From Parasponia andersonii (lineage: Eukaryota; Streptophyta; Magnoliopsida; Rosales; Cannabaceae): a stretch of DNA of 64,000 bases. Both the position numbers and the translations under genes were made by a program. The stretch is from assembly GCA_002914805.1 (NCBI GenBank), contig JXTB01000199.1, positions 447,095 through 511,094 on the forward strand, in the 5' to 3' direction. Positions 35,634 through 46,860 of the stretch are shown here, piece after piece. Position 1 is the stretch's first letter. Each line of letters starts with the position of its first letter. The notes under the pieces are model-generated. The model ran no database searches, was not told where the DNA came from, and worked only from the letters and a program-made list of their open reading frames with translations.

Positions 35634-37123
35634 TTTGGTTTTTTGAACTCTCCTTAGGCCTAAGTTTTGAGTTTGTTATATTGGTCGCGTTACTCATCTT
35701 TGTTTCACTTACTGGTTTATATAGCATTTTGTCGTATCGAAATTATCGCCGACTATTTTGTATCCTAACCTCTGCTATTCCAACTGAGACAACTTTATTC
35801 GAAGGTATCGATTTGCATAGTAATTCACTTTACGAATTTGTTATCAAAAGATCCTCAACACACCCTAATGGTTGGCTAAGTTGGGTTCTTTCTTTCTTTN
35901 TGGTTAAAAACAAAGTAAAAAAACAGAGGAAAAAAGCACTGAAAAGTTGAAGAAATAAGAATGTACTTTCTGTCCAATTACCAGTCCATAAATATTCATC
36001 TCGTTAGGGATGATACTTGTGTCTCTTTGGAAGTGTAACGGTATATCTCTTAAAAACACAATGATAAAACGCAAAGGTCGGCTTCATCTGGCACCTAAGG
36101 TAATGAAGACAAATATTCCAGTCCAATACGAGTTTTCTCCACTAAATTATCCAACTTGTAAATCTTTGGAAATCATTTGAACTAATCTGGGGGAGATTTG
36201 AGATTAAATTTTTTGGACAATAACAGAAGAATTCCTCCACAGAGCACACCAAATTTGGTGACACAGTTACATATACTGAACGATAGTGATGGAATCATTC
36301 CACACTAATTTATATCAACTTACTTTGTGAGAATTATCACTGAGCCAGTGCTATTATGCCACATGATCAAGAAAATATTCCTCTTGATCAATCAAAAGGG
36401 CCAAGTATGTTCCAAATTGTTTAATTATGCTTTCTCGTCGGAGGCTGATGCAAGAGTATGACCGTTACACAAGCGTATTAGCCTACGTCTCAAATTATCA
36501 AGTGCTCATTGATGGATTTTTTAAAACGCACATGGATAGTTTTCTAAACCGCATGAGGGAGTCAATATAGAATGCGAGAAATCCATCGAAAACAATAATC
36601 GATATACGTTATTTTTACAGTCATGTCATGCACCATGTCGATTTATATGTCAACATAGTAGTTATAGGTAGAATTTGAGTTCCCTAGCCTAGACTACAAC
36701 GCAATATTAAAGCTCCAAAATCCATTCTGAAATCATATGATTGCCCACTAAGCAAAACCAGCGTGAATCAACGTCCGGCTTCATCTATTTCTAGAGGATC
36801 AGAAACGAAAAAGCCCATTTCGAACACCGTTAGGCCCACACTTCCGCGTCCTATAGGGCCTAGGCTTTTCTTGATTTTCACTCGGTTTATTTGTCCATCT
36901 TTCACTTGAACTAATCTTGGAAGAATCTTCGTAAGGCAAGAAAGAAAAAGTATATAAAGAAAAACCCATAACCTATAAAACCTCGATATTGGAAATGATA
37001 AGGTAAATCACCACATAAAAGACTCGTTAGTTTGCAATGTCTTTTGGTCAGTTTTCCAAATTAACAGAATCTAGAACCTTTATACCCAGGTTTCTTCATT
37101 AGCACAAATAGAATCCCAGACCT
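35634..37123. other. Intergenic DNA
   Basis: Promoter side of the Cys-rich gene, then unremarkable sequence with one unresolved base at 35900. The plus-strand open frame at 35564-35950 overlaps the Cys-rich gene in antisense and is not credible. Near 36780-36900 the sequence is less AT-rich but shows no frame. Confidence 0.4.
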
Positions 37124-39904
37124 TCAAGAGGTGTCGCCATTTCTATCATCTTCTTTAGAATCTAGTGCAGGTTTCTTCGTAGGGTTTGATTCTGTTGTGC
37201 CTGAATTCATCACCACTCGCTTGACTCCTCTTCCCACCACTCCAAGATGTGTGACCCCAGAAGATCCACTTGCCTGACTAGTAGAAATAGTTGGGGAGTC
37301 AAAACCTCCATTGCTCTCAGCAGGTGAAGGGTTCACCGGCAGCACTGATGAAGATCCACTCTTCTCACCACCTTTTGCCTTGGCAGCGGCTATTCCCAGG
37401 ATTTCAGAAAGAATCGATTTTGGGTTTGACACCAGCTGTTGTAAATCTTCAAGCTGCAAACCAAACGGTAAATACTTAACACAGAAACCTTGAACAGTAA
37501 ATATTTTCTTTTCTAATTCAAGTCAGACCTACCTTCTTTTCTAGATCACCAGCAAGGCCAGTTAGTGTTTCAATCTCTGCTTGTTTGTTTGAGTCAGAAG
37601 CTGATGATGAGGATGTTGATTCAGATACATTGTTTGCTTCATTCTTGAGCCGCTGTGTCCGAGCCTGGCAAACAGATATAGCCTTCTGGCAGTATAGAAT
37701 TGCTTCTTGTGGCTGAGAGCCAATCTCCAGACACAAACATATCCGAAAATTTCTAAATTAACCAGTTAAGTATTTGAGTTGCAACATGTACAACAAAAGT
37801 TAGAAACAACCAAATGCATCATACACTTAAAACTTAAGACCCTAAAGATCTGATCAAATGGTCAGATAGATTACTGCAGAAGGGAATATGAGCAAAAGCT
37901 GATCATAGCATCTTAAAAAACACGTCATTTTAAGTATAAATGTCCTAATCTTATAAAGGATACAGTTCAGCTATATGTCGGCTGTCAGGTTCAACCAAGT
38001 GCTCTAAAATGGATAGTGCTTTCTGGTAATCGCCGAGAGAAGTTTCAATGTCCTCTACAAAGAGAACAAAAAGAAATAATTAATGCTTAAAACACATAGG
38101 GGCTCTCAAAGAAATCAGCCAAAAATTTGAATTCAGCAAACCAAAAAAGTCAGAGATTTAAATCAGAACAAACAAATGAATAAGCACAACAACACACCCC
38201 TTTCCAGTGCAACTTCTGCTAAAGCTGATAATATGTCAACTTTCTCCATTGCATCACCCGACTGTTTCTCAGCAATTGCTCTAGCAACATCTAGCATCTT
38301 CCATGCCAAATCAAGGTCTGATTCATCTTCATCAGCTTCAGCAAGGTCCTCAGCATCACTGTCTTTGTCACCTTCCTCCTGATCATTCCCGTTGGAAACT
38401 GGCTCATAACAAATCAAAGAAAAAAAAAGTAAAAGATCAAAGTATAATCACAACTGTTTGGCTAGTAAGAAAACATCAGAAACGAATGCTGTAATATCAG
38501 ATTTCAATAGATAGAATGTGCAGTCTTATGCAAGTAAATACCTACCATCATTAGCCACTCCTTCTGGATTATTTACTGACACATCATCTCCTCCTTTACA
38601 TGAAGCAGAAGCCCCAGAAGATTCCCCATTTGTGACATTCTTAACAGATCCATCTTTTGCGGACTCTTGTTGAGATTCGCCCTCCTTCTTGGGTACAGCA
38701 CCCAGGGGATCAGCCTCCTCTTGAGCTTTGTAGAGCAAAGCACATCCATATTTATAGTAGGCTGTGATACATTCAGGAGAAAGCTCACCAAAGCGTGCCA
38801 CCCTGATTTTTGGACAAATTATTACCAACAATTACTAAAAAGTGAAAGGATATGATTAAGGAATAATAAAAAAAGGTTTATGGAGTTCCTAAAGAAATTG
38901 TCAAATGAAATCAGGAACATTAACATACTGTCAATTCAACATGAGAACCAAGAAACATCATTCATAGTAAGTACAGCCAGTTAAAACAGTACCAAATATG
39001 AAAGTTCCAGTTATTGCCACTCTTCATAGGAGGCGCCTCACAGTGATGACAAAATAGTAGACAACGTAGAATACATGAAATGCGAATTAGCCCTACTAAG
39101 TGTTTAAAAACTCATCGACGTGCTAATTCTAGAAAGAAAAGCTAAATCATTTTCATATAAAATGAAACTGAACACAAATTGGGCTAAAAAAAAAAACCAC
39201 ACGAACCGATACAACATATGAAACGAGTAATCAGCTCAAAAATAAAGCAGGGTTTCAGTACGCATTAATGTTTACTAGCCAGAGCAAAAACAATGCGAAA
39301 AGTTCAAGTACAACACGATGCCACAACCCACAAGGTATGTTACACATGCTTTTACTCAATACACCATGAGTTACAAATTCGAAACACCAAACTAAATCCA
39401 GTTTCTGAACCTCATACACATAGATCTATATACAAAAACACTCAAAAGGTACAAAATTTCAGCTAAATTATCTAAGAAATGAAATAAGAATACCGTCTCA
39501 ATATTTTTTTTAAAAAAAAAAATCATTGCATTTTCCTAAAATTTCCCAAGAAAGCAGCAAGAAAATTGAAAAAACCCAAACCTGATCTCTAGGGCACGGC
39601 TGAAGCACTCGGCAGCCTCACTGTGATCAGAATATTTGAGAGCCCTGGATCCCTTCTCCATAAACTCATCTGCCAACTCCAGCGACGTCTCGGAACCCTC
39701 GCCGGGGTTCGGACCAGAAGCTTCGGCCGCGACGGCGCTGCCATTGTTGCAAGTGGACTCCATTCCTCCTTGAGCGGTCGATTCTATGGTGGCTTCGTTG
39801 GAAGGCTGGATGTTTAGGGCATTGACGGCTTCAGCCTCCGTAACGGAGGCTTCGGACGCTGGAGCTCCAGCTTCTTCAACCATGGCTTCCGATTTCGATA
39901 ACAT
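37124..39904 (-). CDS. NASP: NASP/Sim3-type histone H3-H4 chaperone, 6 exons, ~473 aa
   Basis: A nuclear chaperone that escorts H3-H4 (including CENH3 and H3.1/H3.3) and keeps the soluble histone pool. Minus-strand exons: 39904-39582, 38802-38546, 38398-38198, 38054-37964, 37752-37533 and 37453-37124; all introns GT-AG and phases agree. The TPR/SHNi fold is visible as ADEFMEKGSRALKYSDHSEA, ECFSRALEIR with ELSPECITAYYKYGCALLYK, then DLDLAWKMLDVARAIAEK, EDIETSLGDYQKALSILEHL and IGSQPQEAILYCQKAIS. An acidic interruption (EEGDKDSDAEDLAEADEDES) splits the TPR units, as is diagnostic for this family. The C-terminus has a Lys/Arg patch near GRGVKRVV that may be a nuclear signal. Translation could start at 39904 or at the Met at 39883. 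Length agrees with plant NASP (~490 aa). Confidence 0.9.
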
Positions 39905-40364
39905 GAAAGAAAATCAAGAAGCTGTCCTATTTGGGGGAGGGTTTCTGCTTCGAAAATCGAAAACCCTCTTCTCTTTTTCTGGCGCAAAATTTAGATTCTA
40001 CTAAACCGGTTGATACTTTGTAAAATTACACATGTCTCCCACTATTTTACACTTTTTTTTTTACGAGGCATTGAATTTCCAGTAATTACAATTAGTACCT
40101 CGTACAACTTGAAATTCTTTTTCATACTCTTCCCACAACGTGAGTGGCCATGTAAGAAGACAATTACTTGAAATATATCAGGAATATACCCACTAAATGT
40201 GCAAAACACTTTCTTTCTTTTCTAAAAGGAAAAATTAAATATTTTTATTTTAATAAGTCGCTCTATGAGAAATACAATTAAGAATTTATTCGTCACAAAC
40301 CAAATATTATTAGGAAAAGCTATACTTAGAGAATGCAACATACTTTCTAAAGCTATACTTTAGT
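39905..40364. other. NASP promoter side
   Basis: Leader and promoter of the minus-strand NASP gene. No individual motif is certain. Confidence 0.4.
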
Positions 40365-41168
40365 CATGTTTAGTTTAGTTGTAAGCAATAAAATAGAATG
40401 GAATAGAAATAATTATAAAATTATCTTCATTATTTGGTTTAAAATCTAAATATGAAAAAGTCTTTTGCATTAGAATGAAATATGGTGGAATAGAATGTAA
40501 TAACATTTAATTAAACTATTTAATTAATAAAAAAAATAATAAAATAAAGTAAAATAATACCAAAATATAAAATAATTTAATAATTTAATAAATAAAAATA
40601 ACCAATAAATAATTTAATGAAATAATAAAATAAAATAATGCTAAAGGTAAAATAATTTAATAAAATAAAAATTTAATTAATAAAAATGATTTAATAAATT
40701 AAAATAATACTAAATATAAAAAAATTAATAAAATAATACTTTAATTGCTAAAAATTATTTTGATAAAATGTAATAAAATAATGCTATATGCAAAATAATT
40801 TTATAAAATAATGATTTAATTAATTAAATAATTTAGAAAAATAATAAAATAAAATAATGATAAATGTTAAATAATTTAATTAATAAAAAATAATTTAAAA
40901 AAATTATGGTAAATGAAAAATAATTTAATACTAAGTGTAAAATAATTTAATAAAATAATTGAATACTAAATATAATTTAAAATAATTAAAATGAAGAGTA
41001 TTTTTGTCATTATACAATTAATTTTATTTTATTTTTCACAATTAACTAAAATTAACTAAATATAAAAATATAGATTCAACTAAATAACATACCATTATTT
41101 TCTATTATATTTTAATTATTATTACTATTACCGTTATTATTTTACCGCGCAACCAAACAAACACAAGC
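40365..41168. mobile_element. AT-rich MITE-like element
   Basis: The left end TGTTTAGTTTAGTTGTAAGC and the right end (reverse complement TGTTTGGTTGCGCGGTAAAA) are similar, and the similarity continues through an AATAGAAATAATTA-type stretch. The interior (about 40500-41000) is a degenerate repeat of TAATTTAATAAAATAATG-like units. There is no coding capacity. It resembles the 26-kb element in its TTTGGTT ends. Confidence 0.6.
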
Positions 41169-41379
41169 CATGGAAAAGAAAAGCAATTATTTGGCTAAAT
41201 ATTCCAAAGGAGCGTAAATGGTAAAAATAATGAATTTGATTTCCCAAATTGGCCCCGGTTATAGCCCTCAACTGAAAACCTAAACGCTCATGCTCTACTG
41301 TCGACTCTCATATGAGGTTTTGCTATTGCCTCGACTCCACCTTCCTTGTTTGTCGGAAGGTCTTTCGTCGAAGCTGAAC
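41169..41379 (+). promoter_or_regulatory. Possible promoter/leader of an unidentified transcript
   Basis: The composition becomes less AT-rich from 41240 and a leader-like stretch precedes ATG at 41380, which is followed directly by a GTAAGC donor. This looks like the first exon of a plant gene whose start codon abuts intron 1. Confidence 0.3.
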
Positions 41380-42942
41380 ATGGTAAGCCGTGATTAGATT
41401 GAACAAAATAATGAATTTGATTGTAGTCTTTGTTCGTTTTGGGCATGTTTGATCGATATATAAGGTGGATTTTTGTGAATTTTATTCTGTTTTGTTGAAA
41501 TTGGTTTGGGCTTCAATTAATTTTTGGGTTGGATGATTTTGACTACTGTTGAATGGTTTCTCACTATCATTTGGGTTAGTAGTTGCAATTTTATTATAGA
41601 TTGAATGAAAGACATGTATCATATGCTTTTATAATTCTATGCTTTTTATTATGCTCCTGACACAACTTCTAATAATGAGTGTTCTCGTGTTTCTTACTAA
41701 AAAATCTGCTTCTGTTAGCGAGGGTCATATATAAGTTGCGGAACTATGAAGTTAGAATCTTCAATTTTTTAACAGTAAAGATAAATAATCTTCCTAAAAG
41801 ATATAACCATGGGATTTTTTTGTTTTTATTATTTATTTATTTTTTTGGACAATTGCACTAGATTGATTTATGGGGTTTGTGTATATATTCTTCTGCCATT
41901 ATTGGTCTTTCTCTATTAATGTCTGTGCTTTTGCTAGGAAAAGAGCCTTATATATGTGTATTGGTACAGGGGTTTGTGATTAAGATCGCAGAATTGTTGC
42001 ATTGTTGTTGTTGTTGTTGTTTTTTTTTTTTTTAATGTATATACATATTATCTATATATATATATATATATATGCTTGTGTATATTCCTAATCCTAATTT
42101 GCTTACCATTTTCATATTCTGAGTCTTAACTTCCATGACTTGCTTAAAGCATGAACCCGATATATCATTTATACTGCAGTTTTTGCAAGACATGTCCTAA
42201 CTGAGATCGAGATTAGAGAAAAGAGGAGCTCTATGTATTCATTCTTGTTAAGCTTGTGACTAATTGGGACTAGCCCAATTAGTCTGGGACTCAAGGGTGT
42301 GTGTAAGTGTGAGGGTTGGGTCATGGGTACGAGTCCCAGAGGAGACAAAAATAGGATCTTACGAATAAAAAATTCTTGTTGTGCTTGTGGGCTTCATCTT
42401 CACCTTCATCAGGAAGAGAAACCAAATTCGGTTTGGCCTCTTTTTAGCAATATTTTTTTTTCTCTTTTTTTTTTTTTTCCCTTATTATTCCTAAATTGTG
42501 TTTATGGGCCATTTAGTTGGTTGCTTTTCAAGTGTTTTATATATTTTTTTCAATTATAAAAAATGTCCAGAATGATGATGATAGTGATCTCGTGTAGCTG
42601 TGAAAATGCTGGTTATGCTGTTTTGTCCTCATCAATATCATATGACAAAAACGCTTCTTTTTTTCTTTGTTTCCGTCCTTTCTTTTACCACTTTTTCTTT
42701 CTTTTATTATTAATGCACTCTTGTTTTTATTTTTGCTCACCTTGTATATATATTACCAAAACGTCTTCCTAAATATATCTCTCTTTGTAACACAAAATAA
42801 AAATTTTATTTCCTAATAGTGAAGAGGTAACTGACATTTGTCTATAATAATTGAGCAGGTTCTTGACCTCAATATAGACCAAAGTGCTGCTAGACTACAA
42901 CTGCTACAAAAGAATGACAAGCACTCTCGGGTATTTACGTGA
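41380..42942 (+). CDS. Possible micro-protein of 28 aa split by one intron
   Basis: An ATG (41380-41382) directly followed by a GTAAG donor could be spliced to an acceptor CAG at 42858, giving MVLDLNIDQSAARLQ and 13 further residues to a TGA at 42940-42942. LDLNI resembles an EAR-type repressor motif (LxLxL). Alternatively a GGTATTT donor at 42931 continues into another exon that I could not find. I do not recognise the protein, and the unit may be a non-coding RNA. Confidence is low. Confidence 0.2.
42258..42340 (+). mobile_element. Perfect hairpin followed by a SINE-like Pol III box
   Basis: GACTAATTGGG (42258-42268) and CCCAATTAGTC (42274-42284) form an 11-bp perfect stem with a 5-base loop. 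About 40 bp further, GGGTACGAGTCCC resembles a Pol III B box, preceded by an A-box-like stretch. It may be the head of a tRNA-derived SINE, but no poly-A tail or target duplication was identified. Confidence 0.3.
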
Positions 42943-43544
42943 AAATTATGCTTTGTTGAAGTCCAAATAATTGAAAACGCTGGAGTTGGAAAAGTAGAAT
43001 TGTGTTGTCTGTGTTCTGTTTTCATCATATACATGTTATAAAACTGTTGTTTTAGAATATGTGGTGTTGGAACATGTGTAGATTGATTTATAATTTTCAA
43101 TGTATTTTTTTTAATCGTTGAATATGTTTTTTATTAAAAATATGGTGTTAATAAAAAAATAAAAAAGTTGGAAAGTTATTAACAATACTTATTTTTTATA
43201 AAAAGTATTTTTTTATATTTTTTTCGAAATATATATTTTTATACTATTTTTGACGTTGAATGTGTTTTTTCTACTAAAAATGTTATGTTAATTAAAACAA
43301 TCAATCTTAAATATAATTTAATTTGCTTAAATAATCTTTTTAAACTTGAGGGTATTTTTGTCAAAATAAAAAGTAATTTCATTCCTTTCTATAGTCAACT
43401 AAACATAAACATAAGAACTGATTCTAAAATTTTTTTAACCAAACAGAATAATAATTAGTACCATTTTTTCTTCATTCTATGAGTATCATTATCACTACCA
43501 TTTGCTTAACAAAGTAGCCTAAGCTTTGACTGTATCTAACCAAT
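42943..43544. other. AT-rich intergenic DNA
   Basis: TGTTTTTT/ATTAAAAATATG phrases occur twice (43120 and 43265). Nothing else was seen. Confidence 0.4.
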
Positions 43545-44300
43545 TTCTCACTTGTTGTTTCTCTCCCCTCTTCATTGTACACTGAAAATTGAAAAAAAAA
43601 ATCAAAATGAGTAAAAACTATACCAAACTCAAGTACATTGTAAGAAGTATAAACTAAACCTATATGACAAGTCCTATCTCGAAATTTAAAAGTCTTTTAT
43701 CATTTATAAAATTAGAATGATATGATAGTAGTGAAGCTTAAGAAGAGAAGAACACTACTATGAAGAGACTGAACTTTTATTTTTTTTTGAATTGTTTTTA
43801 AATTTTTTAATTATATATTTATGCAATTTTGGTTTACTAAATTACTTAAATATCCTTTGAATTTCAATTATATGACAATCATGTGATATTCGTGTTAATT
43901 AGACTGACGAAATAATCACCATATGTGGAGTTTAGGGATATTAGATTTACTTTTCAGAATCGAGGGTGCAAAGTGAGTTAATGTACAAAGTTCGAGGGGA
44001 AAAGATAAAAATAAACCCTAAAATAACTAACGAAAGTAAAACGGAACTAGTATTAGGGGACTTTATTGTGTTTTGTTCTAAAAATACTTGAATTCAAAAT
44101 TAATTTTACTTAATTTTGTCAGAGTTCAAGAAATTTTTTTATTAAAGAGCTTTATTTATATAAGATAAGTCTACAATAAGATCTAATGGTTATATAAAAG
44201 CTATGTTACTAATTACTCATCTCTTTAATTTGGAGAATATTATTATTTTTTTATTATTAAAATAATTCAAAAAGTCAATTCAAACTATCATTTTTCATTT
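43545..44300. mobile_element. Inverted copy of the 14.3-15.0 kb repeat
   Basis: The reverse complement of this segment matches 14255-15010 along its length: AATATTATTATCTT-like sequence, CATAGTTTGAATTGAC-type flank, the CACATGAT core and the AGTTCAGTCT/TAGTAGTGTTCTTC part. It marks two copies of the same non-autonomous family about 29 kb apart in opposite orientation. Confidence 0.75.
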
Positions 44301-45109
44301 TTAATTTTATGATATTATTTCAAATTTCGAGGTTAAAATAAGGTAACAATCTCAATCATATAACCAAATTTTAGTTAAGAATTATATAGAACTTTGAAAG
44401 ACATTACATTTGTAATATATTTGGATAAATGAAATGAAAAACAAGAGGGGAAAAAAAGAAAGAAAAACTAACTTCACACTTTTTTAGTAGGATAGGAAGC
44501 CATTTTGTTGATTCCACATAAACCACGAGGTTTTCACGTGTTTCTCTTTGTTCTTATGTAGCCTTTTTCTCCCCATTTTGATCCCCAGGAGTTCTTTACG
44601 ATGATGTAATCCAAACCCTTGGATGAGCCATATCCAACGGCTGCCACACCATGGTCTGGATGGCTTCCGTAATGTCCTTCAAAGACACCTTATATATATA
44701 TATATATANAAAAAAAAAAAAAAAAAAAAAAAAGAGAGGAAATAAATAATACGTAAAAATGACTAAAAGGGAAAACATAAAACTTTCTATCAAGAAATCA
44801 TGACAAGTGTGTATAAAGCATGTATAAGGAAACATAAAACTTTCTATCAAAAAATCATGGCAAGTGTGTATAAGGTCAATAACATGGTAACATGATCACT
44901 AACTCACTCCATTTTCTTTTCGTTTCAAAAGAACCGTAATATATGCCCTCTCTTTCTAATAATTTTCATTTAAATAACCATACAACCTCATTTTTTCTCT
45001 TATAAATTATGTGTATATATATATATATATATGATTGCAATCGAGTAGGTATTTTATTTATTTATTTTTACATATATAAGTATTTTGTTTAATAAATTCG
45101 GTCTGAAAA
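44301..45109. other. Intergenic DNA with TA and A runs
   Basis: A TA run and A run surround a single N at 44709. AAACATAAAACTTTCTATCA occurs twice (44776 and 44831) as part of a ~57-bp direct duplication. Confidence 0.6.
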
Positions 45110-45270
45110 TGGGCCATATTTGGTTGGGCCTTTTTTAGTTTAAGGGTTTACCTTAGCCCATGAATTCATTCGGGGGAAAAAGGGGCCCCTTTGTAAATGT
45201 CTTGTATTCATCTCCAACAGAGCAAACAAAAACCCTAACCCTAAAACAGCCTCTAAAGTCCTCTATAAAA
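45110..45270 (+). promoter_or_regulatory. Site II / telo-box / TATA promoter of the snoRNA cluster
   Basis: Three site II elements (TGGGCC at 45110-45115 and 45125-45130; AGCCCA, i.e. TGGGCT reversed, at 45155-45160), a double telo-box AAACCCTAACCCTAA (45230-45244) and TATAAAA (45264-45270) occur in this order. This combination is typical of plant ribosomal-protein and snoRNA genes, both controlled by growth-related TCP and telo-box factors. It lies about 280 bp before the first snoRNA. Confidence 0.7.
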
Positions 45271-45545
45271 GCAGCAAACGGGGCGACACCTCCGTTGTAC
45301 CTCTCTCTGGTTTTGGGCGATCAACTCAATCACAGGTAGCGTAGCAGCAGCAGTATAGTATATGTATATATATATATATATGTGTATATATGTAATATAC
45401 TCATCGTTGGGCTAATCATATTGGTGTTGGTGATGGGGTTGATTGATTTGGCCGTTGATGATTGGTCTGTTTGTTTTGATTTTTTTTTTTTTTTTTTTAA
45501 AATTTTGTTGGGACGACTCATATTAATATGTGTGAAGAGGAGTTT

Positions 45546-45636
45546 ATCTCGGTGATGATCAAAAAATGATGACGAGTCCGATCTAATCCATTCTTTTAAT
45601 ATCGTGACGACAATTCGAGGCATTTGTCTGAGAGGC
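45546..45636 (+). ncRNA. Box C/D snoRNA candidate A
   Basis: C box GTGATGA (45552-45558) and D box CTGA (45628-45631) are enclosed by a short CTC/GAG stem, with an outer GAGGAG/CTCCTC pairing further out. A C'-like GTGACGA is at 45604. The guide CGAGGCATTTG just before the D box is complementary to CAAATGCCTCG of 25S rRNA, and the earlier TAATCCATTC is complementary to GAATGGATTA about 30-40 nt downstream in the same rRNA region (rRNA recalled from memory). It would direct 2'-O-methylation in the nucleolus. ATGATGA at 45566 is an alternative C box. Confidence 0.65.
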
Positions 45637-45720
45637 TAACCCTCCTCATCTTTATTTTATTATATTATATTATATTTTATTATACTTTTTTTTTTTGAAT
45701 TTGTTTTTGGGAGAATAATG

Positions 45721-45799
45721 ATCTGGCATTGTGATGATATGTATCCGCTGATTTTTCATTTGATGAATAATTACCTCCTACTCATACTGAATGCCAGAT
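45721..45799 (+). ncRNA. Box C/D snoRNA candidate B
   Basis: This is the clearest of the three. A perfect 9-bp terminal stem (ATCTGGCAT / ATGCCAGAT) encloses C box GTGATGA (45731-45737), D' CTGA (45748-45751), C' TGATGAA (45761-45767) and D box CTGA (45787-45790) immediately before the 3' stem strand. The guide CCTCCTACTCATA before the D box is complementary to a TATGAGTAGGAGG stretch that I recall in plant 25S rRNA; by the five-nucleotide rule an adenosine there would be methylated. Confidence 0.8.
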
Positions 45800-45942
45800 C
45801 CATATCTATTTATGTTTTTTTTTTTTATTTTATTTATGGGTTTAGGAATAGATTTTAATTTAAATTGTTATTTTTTCTGTTTGGGTTTTTTTGTTTTGTT
45901 TTTGATTTAATTATTTTATAGAATGAGACAGAAAGGGAGGGT

Positions 45943-46021
45943 GTAGCGATGATGATAAAGCAGATTCAACGATACACACTGAGGAGCATCGATGATTTTG
46001 TTTCAAGCACTTTTGAGCTGC
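45943..46021 (+). ncRNA. Box C/D snoRNA candidate C
   Basis: A GTAGC/GCTGC stem, extended outward by GGAGG/CCTCC, encloses C box ATGATGA (45949-45955), D' CTGA (45979-45982), C' CGATGAT (45990-45996) and a weak D box TTGA (46013-46016). The guide TTTCAAGCACTTT before the D box is complementary to AAAGTGCTTGAAA of 25S rRNA (recalled). The non-canonical D box lowers confidence. Confidence 0.55.
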
Positions 46022-46189
46022 TCCTCCTTTAATATCTCTTTTATCCCTTTTATTGAGTATTTACTTTGATTTAAAGATTTTTCATACTTTTTTTTTTTTT
46101 TGAGGAAATTGATCAATTTCTAATTAAACAGACAAGTATTTTTCTTTCATTGGAATAATTTTTGTTCTCATCCAATAAGTTTCTGACAG
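46022..46189. other. Downstream flank of the snoRNA cluster
   Basis: T-rich sequence; the transcript probably ends in this area, but no defined signal was seen. Confidence 0.3.
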
Positions 46190-46860
46190 TTGCAGGACTT
46201 TGTTAAACGACAATGCTAATCCAGTCGGGACGACCATATCTGTAAAATTTATTTCTGAAAACGACAATTTCTCTGAAGGGCTGTTCGTATGGGAACTATG
46301 AAGTAGAAGAATCTCACCTTTTGAAGACGTTTTCAGAAAGCGTTAAGGTCGTGTAAACGGCAACAATATGTTATTAGAAACGACAACCTTACGTTCAAAC
46401 GACAACTAGTTGTCAGTGAACGGAGAATGTTGTCAGTGAAATACGACCGTCACTTAGGGAGAATTACGGAGGAACAATTTGAAATTGCCGTTTTTTACAC
46501 CATAGGTGGTAGGTCCTTAACACCAAGTCGAGTTAATAACACCATAGGTCAGCGACATCTGAAAGTCAAAGAAGAGAAAAGGAATGCTACTAGGTACTGA
46601 TACTTCTAAAAAAGGTCTTAAACGAATGGTATCGCATGTAAAGATGTAATTTGGACTGGGATACTACGGTAGACGACAGTGCGTCTAAGGTAAACTTCTA
46701 TCTTTGTGTAGAACGACATCTTAAATGAATGACAGGACATCGCATCAAAAAATGTCGTTTGACTTGGATACTTTTGTAAGACGACATTGTCTCTACAATA
46801 GACTACGATAATTTTGTGAAACGCCATCTTTAGCGAATGGTAGTATGGCTTATCTATTGA
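46190..46860. mobile_element. Element remnant rich in AACGACA/TGTCGTT repeats
   Basis: AACGACA, ACGACAA or TGTCGTT occurs about ten times. Between 46618 and 46860 diverged ~60-100-bp units share GAATGGTA/GAATGACA, GATACTTTTGTAAGACGACAT-like phrases and CATCTTTAGCGAATGG. Clusters of one short motif are typical of subterminal regions of CACTA- or Mutator-type DNA transposons. No transposase is present. Related motif clusters occur at 57560-57790 and 63090-63150. Confidence 0.45.

Noticed and set aside
35564..35950. 128-codon plus-strand frame
   Set aside because: It starts antisense within the Cys-rich gene, includes an N-derived residue and has no recognisable domain.
45230..45246. AAACCCTAACCCTAA as a possible interstitial telomere repeat
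   Set aside because: Only two units, placed between site II motifs and a TATA box; it is better read as a promoter telo-box.
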